The position numbers and the translations under genes were made by a program. Of a DNA stretch of 5,458 nt, positions 1 through 5,180 are shown piece by piece. The DNA is from Clostridia bacterium. GTDB lineage: Bacteria; Bacillota; Clostridia; Christensenellales; CAG-917. Every line of letters starts with the position of its first letter. Position 1 is the stretch's first letter. Below the pieces are notes generated by a model. That model saw only the letters and a list, made by a program, of their open reading frames with translations. It was not told the origin of the DNA and made no database searches. The stretch is from NCBI GenBank assembly GCA_900769205.1, contig CAAGFS010000067.1, positions 1 through 5,458 on the forward strand. The letters are read 5' to 3'.

Positions 1-975
1 GGAAAACTTGCCGCATATCTCAAAAAACAAAACAAAAAAGTTCTTCTCGTTGCAGGGGATATATACAGACCTGCCGCAATACAACAGCTCAAAGTGGTTG
101 CGGGCAAAGCCGGCACAGAATGTTTCGAGATGGGGCAAATTGATCCCGTCAAGATTGCAAAGGCAGGCGTTGAGTATGCGCTCAAAAACGGTTATGACAC
201 GATGATAATCGACACAGCAGGCCGTTTGCACATAGACGAAACGCTGATGGAAGAACTCGTCAACGTCAAAAAAGCGGTCAATCCGACGGAAATCTTGCTT
301 GTGGTTGACAGCATGACGGGACAAGACGCCGTGACGGTTGCGGACACCTTCAACAAAAAGCTCGACATAACCGGCGTCATTATGACGAAACTCGACGGTG
401 ACACGCGCGGCGGTGCGGCGCTTTCCATAAAAGCGGTCACGGGCAAGCCCATCAAGTTCAACGGCACGGGCGAGAAGATGGAAGATCTCGAGCCTTTCCA
501 TCCTGAACGTATGGCGTCGAGAATACTCGGCATGGGCGACGTGCTTACGCTCATAGAAAAGGCGGAGCAGGCAATATCCCAGGAAGAAGCGCTCAATCTT
601 CAAAAGAAACTCAAAGAAAACTCTTTCAATCTCGAAGATTATCTCACTCAACTCGAAAGCATGAAAAAGATGGGCAATCTTCAGGATATGATGGCGATGA
701 TCCCGGGGTTTTCGGGCAAGCTCAAACAGGGCGCGCAAATAGACGAAAAACAGATTGCAAGGACGAAAGCGATCATTCAGTCTATGACGCCAAAGGAAAG
801 ACGCAATCCCGAAATCATCAAAGCCTCCCACAGAAAACGCATCGCAAAGGGAAGCGGAACGTCCATTCAGGAAGTCAATCAACTGCTCAAACAGTTTGAA
901 ATGACAAAGGAAATGATGGCGCGTATGCAGAAGGGCGGTCTCAAAGGATTGCGTGGTTTGAAAGGACTTTTCTGA
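1..975 (+). CDS. ffh: Signal recognition particle GTPase Ffh (5'-truncated by window edge)
   Basis: Ffh is the protein subunit of the bacterial signal recognition particle. It binds 4.5S/scRNA and signal peptides on the ribosome and docks with the FtsY receptor at the membrane. The gene is open from base 1 in frame 1, and 324 codons are visible. The first residues (GKLAAYL) look like the end of the Walker A region, so the N domain and the P-loop lie upstream. Visible NG-domain motifs are DIYRPAA, DTAGR (G3, bases 211-225), TKLD (G4, bases 385-396) followed by GDTRGGAALS, and EPFHPERMASRILGMGD. The methionine-rich M domain follows, with the RNA-binding signature RKRIAKGSGTS near bases 832-864 and a C-terminal tail rich in Gly, Leu and Lys. 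The DTRGG spelling, rather than FtsY's TAKGG type, separates Ffh from FtsY. A GTG at base 94 is internal, not a start. No terminator is visible before rpsP, so read-through is likely. Confidence 0.97.
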   Translation, partial: GKLAAYLKKQNKKVLLVAGDIYRPAAIQQLKVVAGKAGTECFEMGQIDPVKIAKAGVEYALKNGYDTMIIDTAGRLHIDETLMEELVNVKKAVNPTEILLVVDSMTGQDAVTVADTFNKKLDITGVIMTKLDGDTRGGAALSIKAVTGKPIKFNGTGEKMEDLEPFHPERMASRILGMGDVLTLIEKAEQAISQEEALNLQKKLKENSFNLEDYLTQLESMKKMGNLQDMMAMIPGFSGKLKQGAQIDEKQIARTKAIIQSMTPKERRNPEIIKASHRKRIAKGSGTSIQEVNQLLKQFEMTKEMMARMQKGGLKGLRGLKGLF

Positions 976-1076
976 AAAAATCGCCGCAAAGTGCTCTAAA
1001 AAACACAAAAATATAGAAATATATAGCAAAATATATATCAAAAAAACAACATTTTCACACAAGGAGAATCAACACT
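976..1076 (+). other. AT-rich spacer between ffh and rpsP with rpsP ribosome binding site
   Basis: This 101-base spacer has no convincing ORF. Its middle (about 1011-1046) is almost entirely A and T, with staggered near-copies of AAATATA. A good ribosome binding site, AAGGAG, sits at 1061-1066, 10 bases before the rpsP ATG. Several TATA-like hexamers could act as -10 boxes, but none has a credible -35 at 16-18 bases. I see no hairpin followed by a T run, so nothing here marks the end of the ffh transcript. Confidence 0.55.
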
Positions 1077-1325
1077 ATGGTTAAACTCAGACTCACCAGA
1101 ATGGGCGCAACGAAAGCACCTTTCTATCGCATCGTCGCAATGGACTCTCGCAAGGCAAGAGACGGCAAGTACATCGATCAAATCGGTTTCTACAATCCCG
1201 TTTCCGATCCCAAGCAAATCGTCATTGACGCAGACAAAGCAAAAGAATGGCTTGCAAAAGGCGCACAACCCACCGACACCGTTTTGGGTCTTCTCATCTC
1301 TCAAGGCATAGTCGAAAAGAAGTAA
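1077..1325 (+). CDS. rpsP: 30S ribosomal protein bS16
   Basis: bS16 is a small-subunit protein that binds 16S rRNA early in 30S assembly and stabilises the 5' and central domains. The 82-residue product is the normal length for the family. The conserved N-terminal block is plain: KLRLTRMGATKAPFYRIVAMDSR, shortened here to KLRLTRMG and PFYRIV, followed by RDGKYIDQIGFYNP, then KAKEWLAKGAQPTDTV and a short C-terminal LLISQGIVEKK. The ATG start is supported by AAGGAG 10 bases upstream. It is followed after 13 bases by khpA and, with rimM and trmD, forms the classic Bacillota rpsP operon. The absence of a terminator on either side fits co-transcription with its neighbours. Confidence 0.98.
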   Translation: MVKLRLTRMGATKAPFYRIVAMDSRKARDGKYIDQIGFYNPVSDPKQIVIDADKAKEWLAKGAQPTDTVLGLLISQGIVEKK

Positions 1326-1338
1326 TTGGTGACTTGCT

Positions 1339-1578
1339 ATGATTGAATTGGTCGAATATCTCGTTTCCGCTCTCGTTCCCGACGGAGATTACACCGTTGA
1401 GATGAGAGAAGGCGCAAACGCAAACGACATCGTCGTGACAATCGCCAAAAAGGACATCGGCAAAGTTATCGGCAAGCAGGGCAGAATCGCGAAATGCATC
1501 CGCACTCTCGTCAAATCCGCAAGCGCCAAAAGCAACGTGAAATACAACGTTGTCATTGAAGAAAAAAATGAAATCTGA
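1339..1578 (+). CDS. khpA: KH-domain RNA-binding protein KhpA (YlqC family)
   Basis: This 79-residue protein is a single type II KH domain. The GxxG nucleic-acid-binding loop is GKQG at residues 45-48, inside IGKVIGKQGRIAKCIRTLV, flanked by strands IVVTIA and YNVVIEE. This is the layout of KhpA/YlqC, which in Streptococcus and related bacteria pairs with KhpB (Jag/EloR) as an RNA-binding complex affecting cell elongation. The role here is by family only, since no khpB is in view. The gene starts 13 bases after rpsP. The ribosome binding site is modest (GGTGA, 1328-1332), so translation may depend partly on coupling to rpsP. Its 3' end overlaps the start of rimM by 11 bases. Confidence 0.93.
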   Translation: MIELVEYLVSALVPDGDYTVEMREGANANDIVVTIAKKDIGKVIGKQGRIAKCIRTLVKSASAKSNVKYNVVIEEKNEI

Positions 1579-2071
1579 GTTGACAATCGGAAAGGTTCTG
1601 AAACCGCGCGGATTGAAAGGAGAATTGAAGTTGGAACTTTATTCTTCAAACCCCGCACGGTTTTTGCACCTTAAAAAACTCAAAATAGACGATTGTCAAT
1701 ACGGCGTTGCGCGCATAAGCGTGGAAGCAAACTTTGCCTACTGCATTCTCGAAGGAATTGACAGTGCGGAGAAGGCGGAAAGTTTGCGCGGAAAACTCGT
1801 TACGTGCGCAAGAAGCGAACTTCCGCCCCTTGAAGAAGGAGAGCATTATATCGTGGATATGATAGGGCTTGCCGTCATCGTAAACGGCGAAGAAAAGGGC
1901 AGAGTGAGCGACGTTCTGCAATACGGTTCCGCTGACGTTTACGTCGTCAAAAACGGTGACGTGACGTTCAGTTTTCCCGCAATCAAAGGCGTAATAAAGC
2001 AAGTTGACCTTGATGAAGGAAAGCTTGTTCTCGACGATATGCTTTTTGACAGAGTTGTCGTTTTCAACTGA
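1568..2071 (+). CDS. rimM: Ribosome maturation factor RimM
   Basis: RimM binds pre-30S particles through ribosomal protein uS19 and promotes maturation of the 16S 3' major (head) domain. From the ATG at 1568 the product is 167 residues, typical of the family. The N-terminal RimM barrel carries IGKVLKPRGLKGELKLE at residues 7-23. The C-terminal PRC-barrel shows EHYIVDMIGLAV at 92-103, GRVSDVLQYGSADVYVV at 111-127 and FPAIKGVIKQVDLDEGKL at 136-153. A TTG in frame at 1550 would add six residues (MSLKKK) that family members lack, so the ATG is preferred. The ATG lies inside the last codons of khpA (11-base overlap) with only a purine-rich GAAGAAAAA stretch before it, which points to translational coupling. 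No YlqD-type gene lies between khpA and rimM, unlike Bacillus subtilis. Confidence 0.95.
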   Translation: MKSELTIGKVLKPRGLKGELKLELYSSNPARFLHLKKLKIDDCQYGVARISVEANFAYCILEGIDSAEKAESLRGKLVTCARSELPPLEEGEHYIVDMIGLAVIVNGEEKGRVSDVLQYGSADVYVVKNGDVTFSFPAIKGVIKQVDLDEGKLVLDDMLFDRVVVFN

Positions 2072-2081
2072 TTGCTTCAAA

Positions 2082-2103
2082 GCATTCGAGCGCTTTAGAA
2101 TGC
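2082..2103 (+). repeat. Short inverted repeat in the rimM-trmD spacer
   Basis: GCATTC (2082-2087) and GAATGC (2098-2103) form a perfect 6-base inverted repeat with a 10-base loop. A competing pairing, AAAGC (2079-2083) with GCTTT (2092-2096), uses the same bases. A third small hairpin, TTGCG/CGCAA, lies at 2107-2111 and 2118-2122. No T run follows any of them, so none looks like a terminator. They may be mRNA processing or stability structures, or chance. Confidence 0.35.
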
Positions 2104-2171
2104 CGATTGCGTGAAATCGCAAGGTTATAACAACAAAAGCGTTTGCACGGCGTGCGATATAGGTTTGGACA

Positions 2172-2891
2172 ATGAAATTTGACGTTCTCACGATATTTCC
2201 GCAATATTTTGACGTGCTCCGCGTAAGCCTTCTCGGAAAGGCAATAGACGCGGGCAAGTTTGACGTGTCAGTTGCAAATATCCGCGACTTTTCAAAGGAC
2301 AAGCATCTCAAAACCGACGATACGCCGTACGGTGGGGGTGCGGGAATGGTTATGACTCCCGACCCTATCGTCAGCGCAATAGAAAGCGTTGATCCGAATC
2401 ACGAAGCGTGGAGAATATATATGTCCCCGCGCGGTAAGAAGCTTGACCAGAAAAAAGTGGAAAGCCTTGCGAAAGAAGATCGCATTCTCATCCTTTGCGG
2501 CGATTACGAAGGCGTTGATCAGCGTGCAATCGATCTTGCAATCGACGAAGAACTCTCCATTGGCGATTACGTGCTTACGGGCGGAGAATTGCCCGCTCTA
2601 GTCGTGATAAACGCAGTTGCAAGATACGTTGACGGGGTGCTAGGCTCGGACGAGTCCACCAAGGAAGAAAGCTTTTCAAACGGACTTCTGGAATATCCGC
2701 AATACACCCGTCCCGACAATTTCAGGGGCTTCAAAGTGCCCGAAGTTCTGCAGGGCGGAAATCACAAAGACATCGAAAAATGGCGACTTGAAAAATCTCT
2801 CGAAATCACGATGAAAAATCGTCCCGATTTGCTGACGGATTTGGATATATCGCAATTTTTGCCGACAAAAAAAACAAAACGCCGTCGTTGA
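2172..2891 (+). CDS. trmD: tRNA (guanine-N1-)-methyltransferase TrmD
   Basis: TrmD methylates N1 of G37 in tRNAs with a G36-G37 pair, using S-adenosylmethionine, which prevents +1 frameshifting. It is a SPOUT (trefoil-knot) enzyme acting as a dimer. The 239-residue product matches the family over its length: FDVLTIFPQYF at the start, RDF and DDTPYGGGAGMVM at residues 49-61, YMSPRGKKLDQ at 83-93, CGDYEGVDQR at 109-118, the knot IGDYVLTGGELPALV at 130-144, then GLLEYPQYTRP, VPEVLQGGNH and WRLEKSL. R151 corresponds to E. coli Arg154. E166 sits where E. coli has the proposed general base Asp169, giving EESF instead of EDSF. D111 replaces E. coli Arg114, a position that is His in Bacillus. The tail (KKTKRRR) is basic and its last codons enter a terminator. 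The ATG has a weak AGG (2161-2163) upstream, 100 bases after rimM. Confidence 0.97.
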   Translation: MKFDVLTIFPQYFDVLRVSLLGKAIDAGKFDVSVANIRDFSKDKHLKTDDTPYGGGAGMVMTPDPIVSAIESVDPNHEAWRIYMSPRGKKLDQKKVESLAKEDRILILCGDYEGVDQRAIDLAIDEELSIGDYVLTGGELPALVVINAVARYVDGVLGSDESTKEESFSNGLLEYPQYTRPDNFRGFKVPEVLQGGNHKDIEKWRLEKSLEITMKNRPDLLTDLDISQFLPTKKTKRRR

Positions 2892-2903
2892 CGACGCTTT
2901 TTT
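2876..2903 (+). terminator. Intrinsic terminator overlapping the trmD stop codon
   Basis: CGTCG (2883-2887) and CGACG (2892-2896) form a five-pair GC-rich stem around the tetraloop TTGA (2888-2891), followed by C and six T residues (2898-2903). The A-rich stretch at 2876-2879 can pair with the T run, and G2881 with C2897 if C2882 bulges. The trmD TGA stop (2889-2891) is in the loop, so coding and termination signals share bases. This likely ends the ffh/rpsP-trmD transcript. Confidence 0.75.
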
Positions 2904-2908
2904 GTGTC

Positions 2909-2946
2909 CGGACTTTTGAGCGAACTTTTGGCGTTTCATAAGTCCG
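2909..2946 (+). repeat. Inverted repeat CGGACTT/AAGTCCG downstream of the trmD terminator
   Basis: CGGACTT (2909-2915) and AAGTCCG (2940-2946) are perfect 7-base arms around a 24-base loop. The arms extend imperfectly: six T residues at 2898-2903 face six A residues at 2947-2952 if GTGTC (2904-2908) bulges out. The same T run serves the trmD terminator, so the two structures compete. The loop contains a direct repeat of ACTTTTG (2912-2918 and 2924-2930). Confidence 0.45.
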
Positions 2947-2951
2947 AAAAA

Positions 2952-2970
2952 ACGCAAATACGGCTTGCGT
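2952..2970 (+). repeat. Inverted repeat ACGCAA/TTGCGT
   Basis: ACGCAA (2952-2957) and TTGCGT (2965-2970) are perfect 6-base arms with a 7-base loop. The left arm is part of the 10-mer AAAAACGCAA (2948-2957), which recurs exactly at 3011-3020 and in reverse complement at 3048-3057. The hairpin therefore belongs to a family of mutually compatible or exclusive pairings in this gap. Confidence 0.5.
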
Positions 2971-3010
2971 GCATCAAAAAAGCTTGCTCAGACGTGCAAA
3001 ATATTAGCAT

Positions 3011-3057
3011 AAAAACGCAATTTTTATTGTTTGACTGCAATAATATGTTGCGTTTTT
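3011..3057 (+). promoter_or_regulatory. Nested stem-loop abutting the rbgA ribosome binding site
   Basis: AAAAACGCAA (3011-3020) and TTGCGTTTTT (3048-3057) are perfect 10-base inverted arms. Between them lies an inner perfect pair, TTATTG (3024-3029) with CAATAA (3038-3043), with an 8-base loop. The outer right arm ends in TTTTT, so the CGCAA/TTGCG core followed by a T run is terminator-like. The last T is immediately followed by the GGAG of rbgA at 3058-3061. It could be a terminator with read-through, an attenuator, a leader structure that controls ribosome access, or a protein operator. The repeat itself is certain; its function is inferred. Confidence 0.5.
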
Positions 3058-3061
3058 GGAG
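3058..3061 (+). promoter_or_regulatory. rbgA ribosome binding site that decides a GTG start
   Basis: GGAG at 3058-3061 stands 6 bases before the GTG at 3068. An alternative in-frame TTG at 3056 would place this site inside the coding sequence and add four residues before the family-typical N-terminus (NIQWFPGHM), so GTG 3068 is the better start. Confidence 0.7.
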
Positions 3062-3067
3062 TTTGTC

Positions 3068-3907
3068 GTGAACATACAATGGTTTCCCGGTCATATGACA
3101 AAAGCAATCCGCATGATGGAAGAAAATCTTCGTCTTGTGGACGCTTTGATATACGTCATCGACGCAAGAGCGGTGTATTCTTGCGACAATCCCCTTTTCA
3201 ACAAACTTCTTCAGGGCAAGAAAGTCCTTTACGTATTCAACAAGTGCGACCTTGTGGACAAGGACGATCTTGCGCTATGGTGCGACGAGTTTGCCCGTCA
3301 GGGCAAGCCTTTCGTGAAGGCGATCGGCACTTCCGGCGATTGTTCGCAGATTGTGGCGGGGCTTAAGCGAGTCGTCGCGGACAAAATAGAAAAATACGCT
3401 TCGAAAGGCGTCAACATATCTGTGCGCGCTATGGTTGTGGGCGTGCCAAACAGCGGAAAATCAACCATCATCAACTCTATGGTGAAAAAAGCCAAGGCAG
3501 TGACGGGGGACAGACCGGGAGTCACGCGCGGAAAGCAATGGCTTTCAATCGACAACATTGATTTTCTCGACACCCCCGGCACGTTGTGGGGCAAGTTCGA
3601 AGACCAAAGCGTTGCGCATCACCTTGCGTATATAGGATCGATACGCGACGATATTCTCGACGAGAGCGAGCTTGCATTCGATTTTCTTGACGAGATGAAA
3701 ATGACGTATCCGCAAAATCTCGTTTCACGATACGGGCTGTGCGGAAACACGGACGACACGCTCGCATTGTTTGAAGAAATCGCACTTGCGCGCGGGTTCA
3801 AACTCAAAGGAAATCAACCCGACTACGACCGCACGGCAAAGATGATAATCGACGAGTTCCGCAAGGGGAAACTCGGCAAGATTATGCTTGAAAAACCGAA
3901 AACCTGA
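3068..3907 (+). CDS. rbgA: Ribosome biogenesis GTPase RbgA (YlqF)
   Basis: RbgA is a GTPase needed for late assembly of the 50S subunit, acting on a 45S intermediate that lacks late-binding proteins. From GTG 3068 the product has 279 residues, close to the roughly 282 of Bacillus subtilis YlqF. The N-terminus NIQWFPGHMTKA includes His9, the residue linked to catalysis in the family. The GTPase motifs are in circularly permuted order: G4 NKCD at 58-61, a G5-like GTSGD at 87-91, G1 GVPNSGKST at 125-133, G2 around GDRPGVTRGKQW at 147-158, and G3 DTPG at 168-171. The C-terminal ANTAR-like helical region carries RYGL and YDRTAKMIIDEFRKGKLGKI. It is the first gene after the repeat-rich gap. I found no strong promoter directly upstream. 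In Bacillus rbgA follows rplS, whereas here it follows trmD. Confidence 0.96.
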   Translation: MNIQWFPGHMTKAIRMMEENLRLVDALIYVIDARAVYSCDNPLFNKLLQGKKVLYVFNKCDLVDKDDLALWCDEFARQGKPFVKAIGTSGDCSQIVAGLKRVVADKIEKYASKGVNISVRAMVVGVPNSGKSTIINSMVKKAKAVTGDRPGVTRGKQWLSIDNIDFLDTPGTLWGKFEDQSVAHHLAYIGSIRDDILDESELAFDFLDEMKMTYPQNLVSRYGLCGNTDDTLALFEEIALARGFKLKGNQPDYDRTAKMIIDEFRKGKLGKIMLEKPKT

Positions 3908-4010
3908 TTTGAACGGCAGGCAAAATCGTATATCTAACGCGGTTGAGTTGCGATATGCTGTCGATTTTTTAAAAAACTTATTTTGCAGAACACAAAAGAA
4001 GGAAACGCTT
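3908..4010 (+). other. rbgA-rnhB spacer with rnhB ribosome binding site
   Basis: This 103-base gap contains no stop in the rnhB frame, so an upstream TTG at 3888 would give a 41-residue N-terminal extension. The strong site GAAGGA at 3998-4003, 7 bases before ATG 4011, argues that translation starts at the ATG. A self-complementary T6A6 run (3965-3976) has no loop and is not a convincing terminator. No clear promoter is seen, so co-transcription with rbgA is likely. Confidence 0.5.
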
Positions 4011-4619
4011 ATGGTGAAGCCCGAAGACCTTTTGACATACGAAAATCAACTGCGCGAGCGCGGATACAAATATATATGCGGCGTTGACGAAGTGGGGCGC
4101 GGACCGCTTGCGGGTCCCGTCACTTGTTGCGCCGTGATTATGGACCTTGACGACCTGATCGTGGGGGTGAACGACAGCAAAAAAGTGTCGAAAAGCAAGC
4201 GCGAGAAACTTTTCGACGTTATTATGTCAAAGGCGATTGCCGTTTCCACAGTGTCATATTCGCCCGAAAAAATAGACGAGATGAACATTCTCAACGCAAC
4301 GAAAGCGTGTATGAAGGACGCCGTCACGTCGCTTGCGGTCAAACCCGACATCGTTATCGTTGACGCTTTGCAACTCGATATACCATACAAGACTTTCGGC
4401 ATAATTCACGGCGACGCTTTGTCATATTCCATCGGCGCGGCGTCTATCGTGGCAAAAGTGACGAGGGACAGGTATATGGAAGAAATGGCAAAGGAATATC
4501 CGCAATACGACTTCGAGCACAACATGGGCTACGGCACGGCAAAGCACATATCCGCATTGAAAGAGTTCGGTCCGACGCCCATACACAGGAAATCGTTTAT
4601 AGGTCATTTTGTTGTATGA
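4011..4619 (+). CDS. rnhB: Ribonuclease HII
   Basis: RNase HII cuts RNA in RNA-DNA hybrids and starts removal of single ribonucleotides misincorporated into DNA, in the cytoplasm with Mn or Mg ions. The 202-residue product has all four acidic residues of the DEDD site: Asp26 and Glu27 in GVDEVGRGPLAGPV, Asp118 in IVDAL, and Asp135 in HGDALSYSIGAASIVAKVTRD. The C-terminal YPQYDFEHNMGYGTAKH and HRKSF blocks are also present. The GRG tyrosine partner (MGYGT, Tyr174) used to recognise the ribonucleotide junction is conserved. The fourth-Asp motif reads HGD where most members have KGD. The length is that of short forms such as E. coli; Bacillus enzymes carry a longer N-terminus. The start has a good GAAGGA site. 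The stop overlaps yraN by four bases (ATGA). The rbgA-rnhB-yraN order is common in Clostridia. Confidence 0.97.
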   Translation: MVKPEDLLTYENQLRERGYKYICGVDEVGRGPLAGPVTCCAVIMDLDDLIVGVNDSKKVSKSKREKLFDVIMSKAIAVSTVSYSPEKIDEMNILNATKACMKDAVTSLAVKPDIVIVDALQLDIPYKTFGIIHGDALSYSIGAASIVAKVTRDRYMEEMAKEYPQYDFEHNMGYGTAKHISALKEFGPTPIHRKSFIGHFVV

Positions 4620-5077
4620 ACACAAAATTTTCGGGAGATTTGGGAGAAGATTTTGCGGTTTCCGTGCTCGAAGGCGAAGGCTATACGGTCGTCGAGCGCA
4701 ACGCAAAGTATGCGGGATGCGAATCGGACGTGGTGTGCGATTGCTATCTTGACGAAAACGGTCTGCCCGTCGGGCAAAAAAGCGGACTCCGCGAGTTTTT
4801 GCGCAAGCTATTCCGCATAAAAGGCGTTGAAAAAGGCGAGAGAACGATAGTTTTCGTCGAAGTGAAAAAGAGATGCGGAGATGAAAACGGCACCGCGCAA
4901 GAAGCGGTCACGCCCTACAAAGCTGGCAGATACGTCACGCTTGCAAAAGCCTATCTTTCTCAACACGGGCTTTGCAACGTCAACGTGCGCTTCGATATAT
5001 TTGCGATCAACGGAGATTGCTACGAGCATATCAAGGACGCGTTCTCCCAAAACGACGCAAAATATCCCAAAAACTGA
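4616..5077 (+). CDS. yraN: UPF0102 (YraN) family protein, predicted nuclease fold
   Basis: YraN/UPF0102 proteins have a restriction-endonuclease-like fold and often sit beside rnhB; their substrate is not well established. Family blocks seen here are GDLGEDFAVSVLEGEGYTVVERN at the N-terminus (residues 7-29), CESDVV at 35-40 (the usual GEIDLI), IVFVEVKKR at 78-86, QEAVTPYKAGR at 95-105, AKAYLSQHGL and RFDIFAI. The putative metal-site residues, Glu36, Asp38 and the Glu82-x-Lys84 of FVEVK, are kept. The 153 residues exceed the usual 115-125 because about 30 residues (roughly 44-75), including a basic GLREFLRKLFRIKG stretch, sit between the two core strands. The ATG shares ATGA with the rnhB stop and has only a distant AGG (4601-4603), which indicates translational coupling. 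The activity is inferred from the fold. Confidence 0.88.
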   Translation: MNTKFSGDLGEDFAVSVLEGEGYTVVERNAKYAGCESDVVCDCYLDENGLPVGQKSGLREFLRKLFRIKGVEKGERTIVFVEVKKRCGDENGTAQEAVTPYKAGRYVTLAKAYLSQHGLCNVNVRFDIFAINGDCYEHIKDAFSQNDAKYPKN

Positions 5078-5088
5078 TTTATAAGCGC

Positions 5089-5124
5089 AAATCGACGAAA
5101 AAGTTGTGTGAAAATGCGATTTTT
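5089..5124 (+). terminator. Possible weak terminator after yraN
   Basis: AAATCG (5089-5094) can pair with CGATTT (5117-5122), followed by further T residues to 5124. The loop is long (22 bases) and the stem AT-rich. An alternative tiny hairpin, AAAAT/ATTTT around GCG, uses 5111-5123. Either would be weak, but its position between the yraN stop and the rplS promoter suits a terminator. Confidence 0.3.
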
Positions 5125-5137
5125 ATTGTTTATTTGC

Positions 5138-5166
5138 TTGTTTATAAAGTTTATTTATGATATTAT
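5138..5166 (+). promoter_or_regulatory. Probable sigma-A promoter of rplS (extended -10)
   Basis: The -35 TTGTTT (5138-5143) and -10 TATTAT (5161-5166, five of six consensus matches) are separated by 17 bases. The bases TGA at 5158-5160 give the TGn extended -10 motif, which compensates for the weak -35. The surrounding DNA is very AT-rich. Transcription would be expected to start near 5173, a few bases before the L19 leader structure. Confidence 0.72.
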
Positions 5167-5180
5167 TACACGCGTGACTC

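Noticed and set aside
1011..1046. Promoter -10 boxes in the AT-rich ffh-rpsP spacer
   Set aside because: Many TATA-like hexamers occur but no -35 element lies at a usable distance, so base composition explains them.
1646..2311. Long open frame on the minus strand over rimM and the trmD start
   Set aside because: It is antisense to two confident genes, has no recognisable motifs and no ribosome binding site, and is best read as a by-product of codon bias.
2984..3013. Promoter for rbgA (TTGCTC with CATAAA or GCATAA)
   Set aside because: The -35 matches only three of six bases and the -10 is poor at 17-18 base spacing. TTGACT at 3031 also lacks a -10 at the right distance. A promoter in this gap is likely but I cannot place it.
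3056..3067. TTG start for rbgA at 3056
   Set aside because: It would absorb the GGAG site into the coding region and add residues before the conserved NIQWFPGHM; GTG 3068 fits both the site and the family.
2892..3067. T-box or other known riboswitch, or a mobile-element remnant, in the trmD-rbgA gap
   Set aside because: There is no T-box GGTGG-type sequence and no other riboswitch core that I recognise, and no transposase fragment or flanking target duplication. Only inverted and direct repeats are visible.
3031..3366. Open frame overlapping the start of rbgA on the + strand
   Set aside because: It is out of frame with the clear rbgA motifs and its translation is low-complexity Arg/Ser/Gln-rich, as expected for a shadow frame.
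3888..4010. 41-residue N-terminal extension of RNase HII from TTG 3888
   Set aside because: The ATG at 4011 has a well-placed GAAGGA site and gives a normal-length protein; the extension resembles no known RNase HII domain and overlaps the rbgA end.
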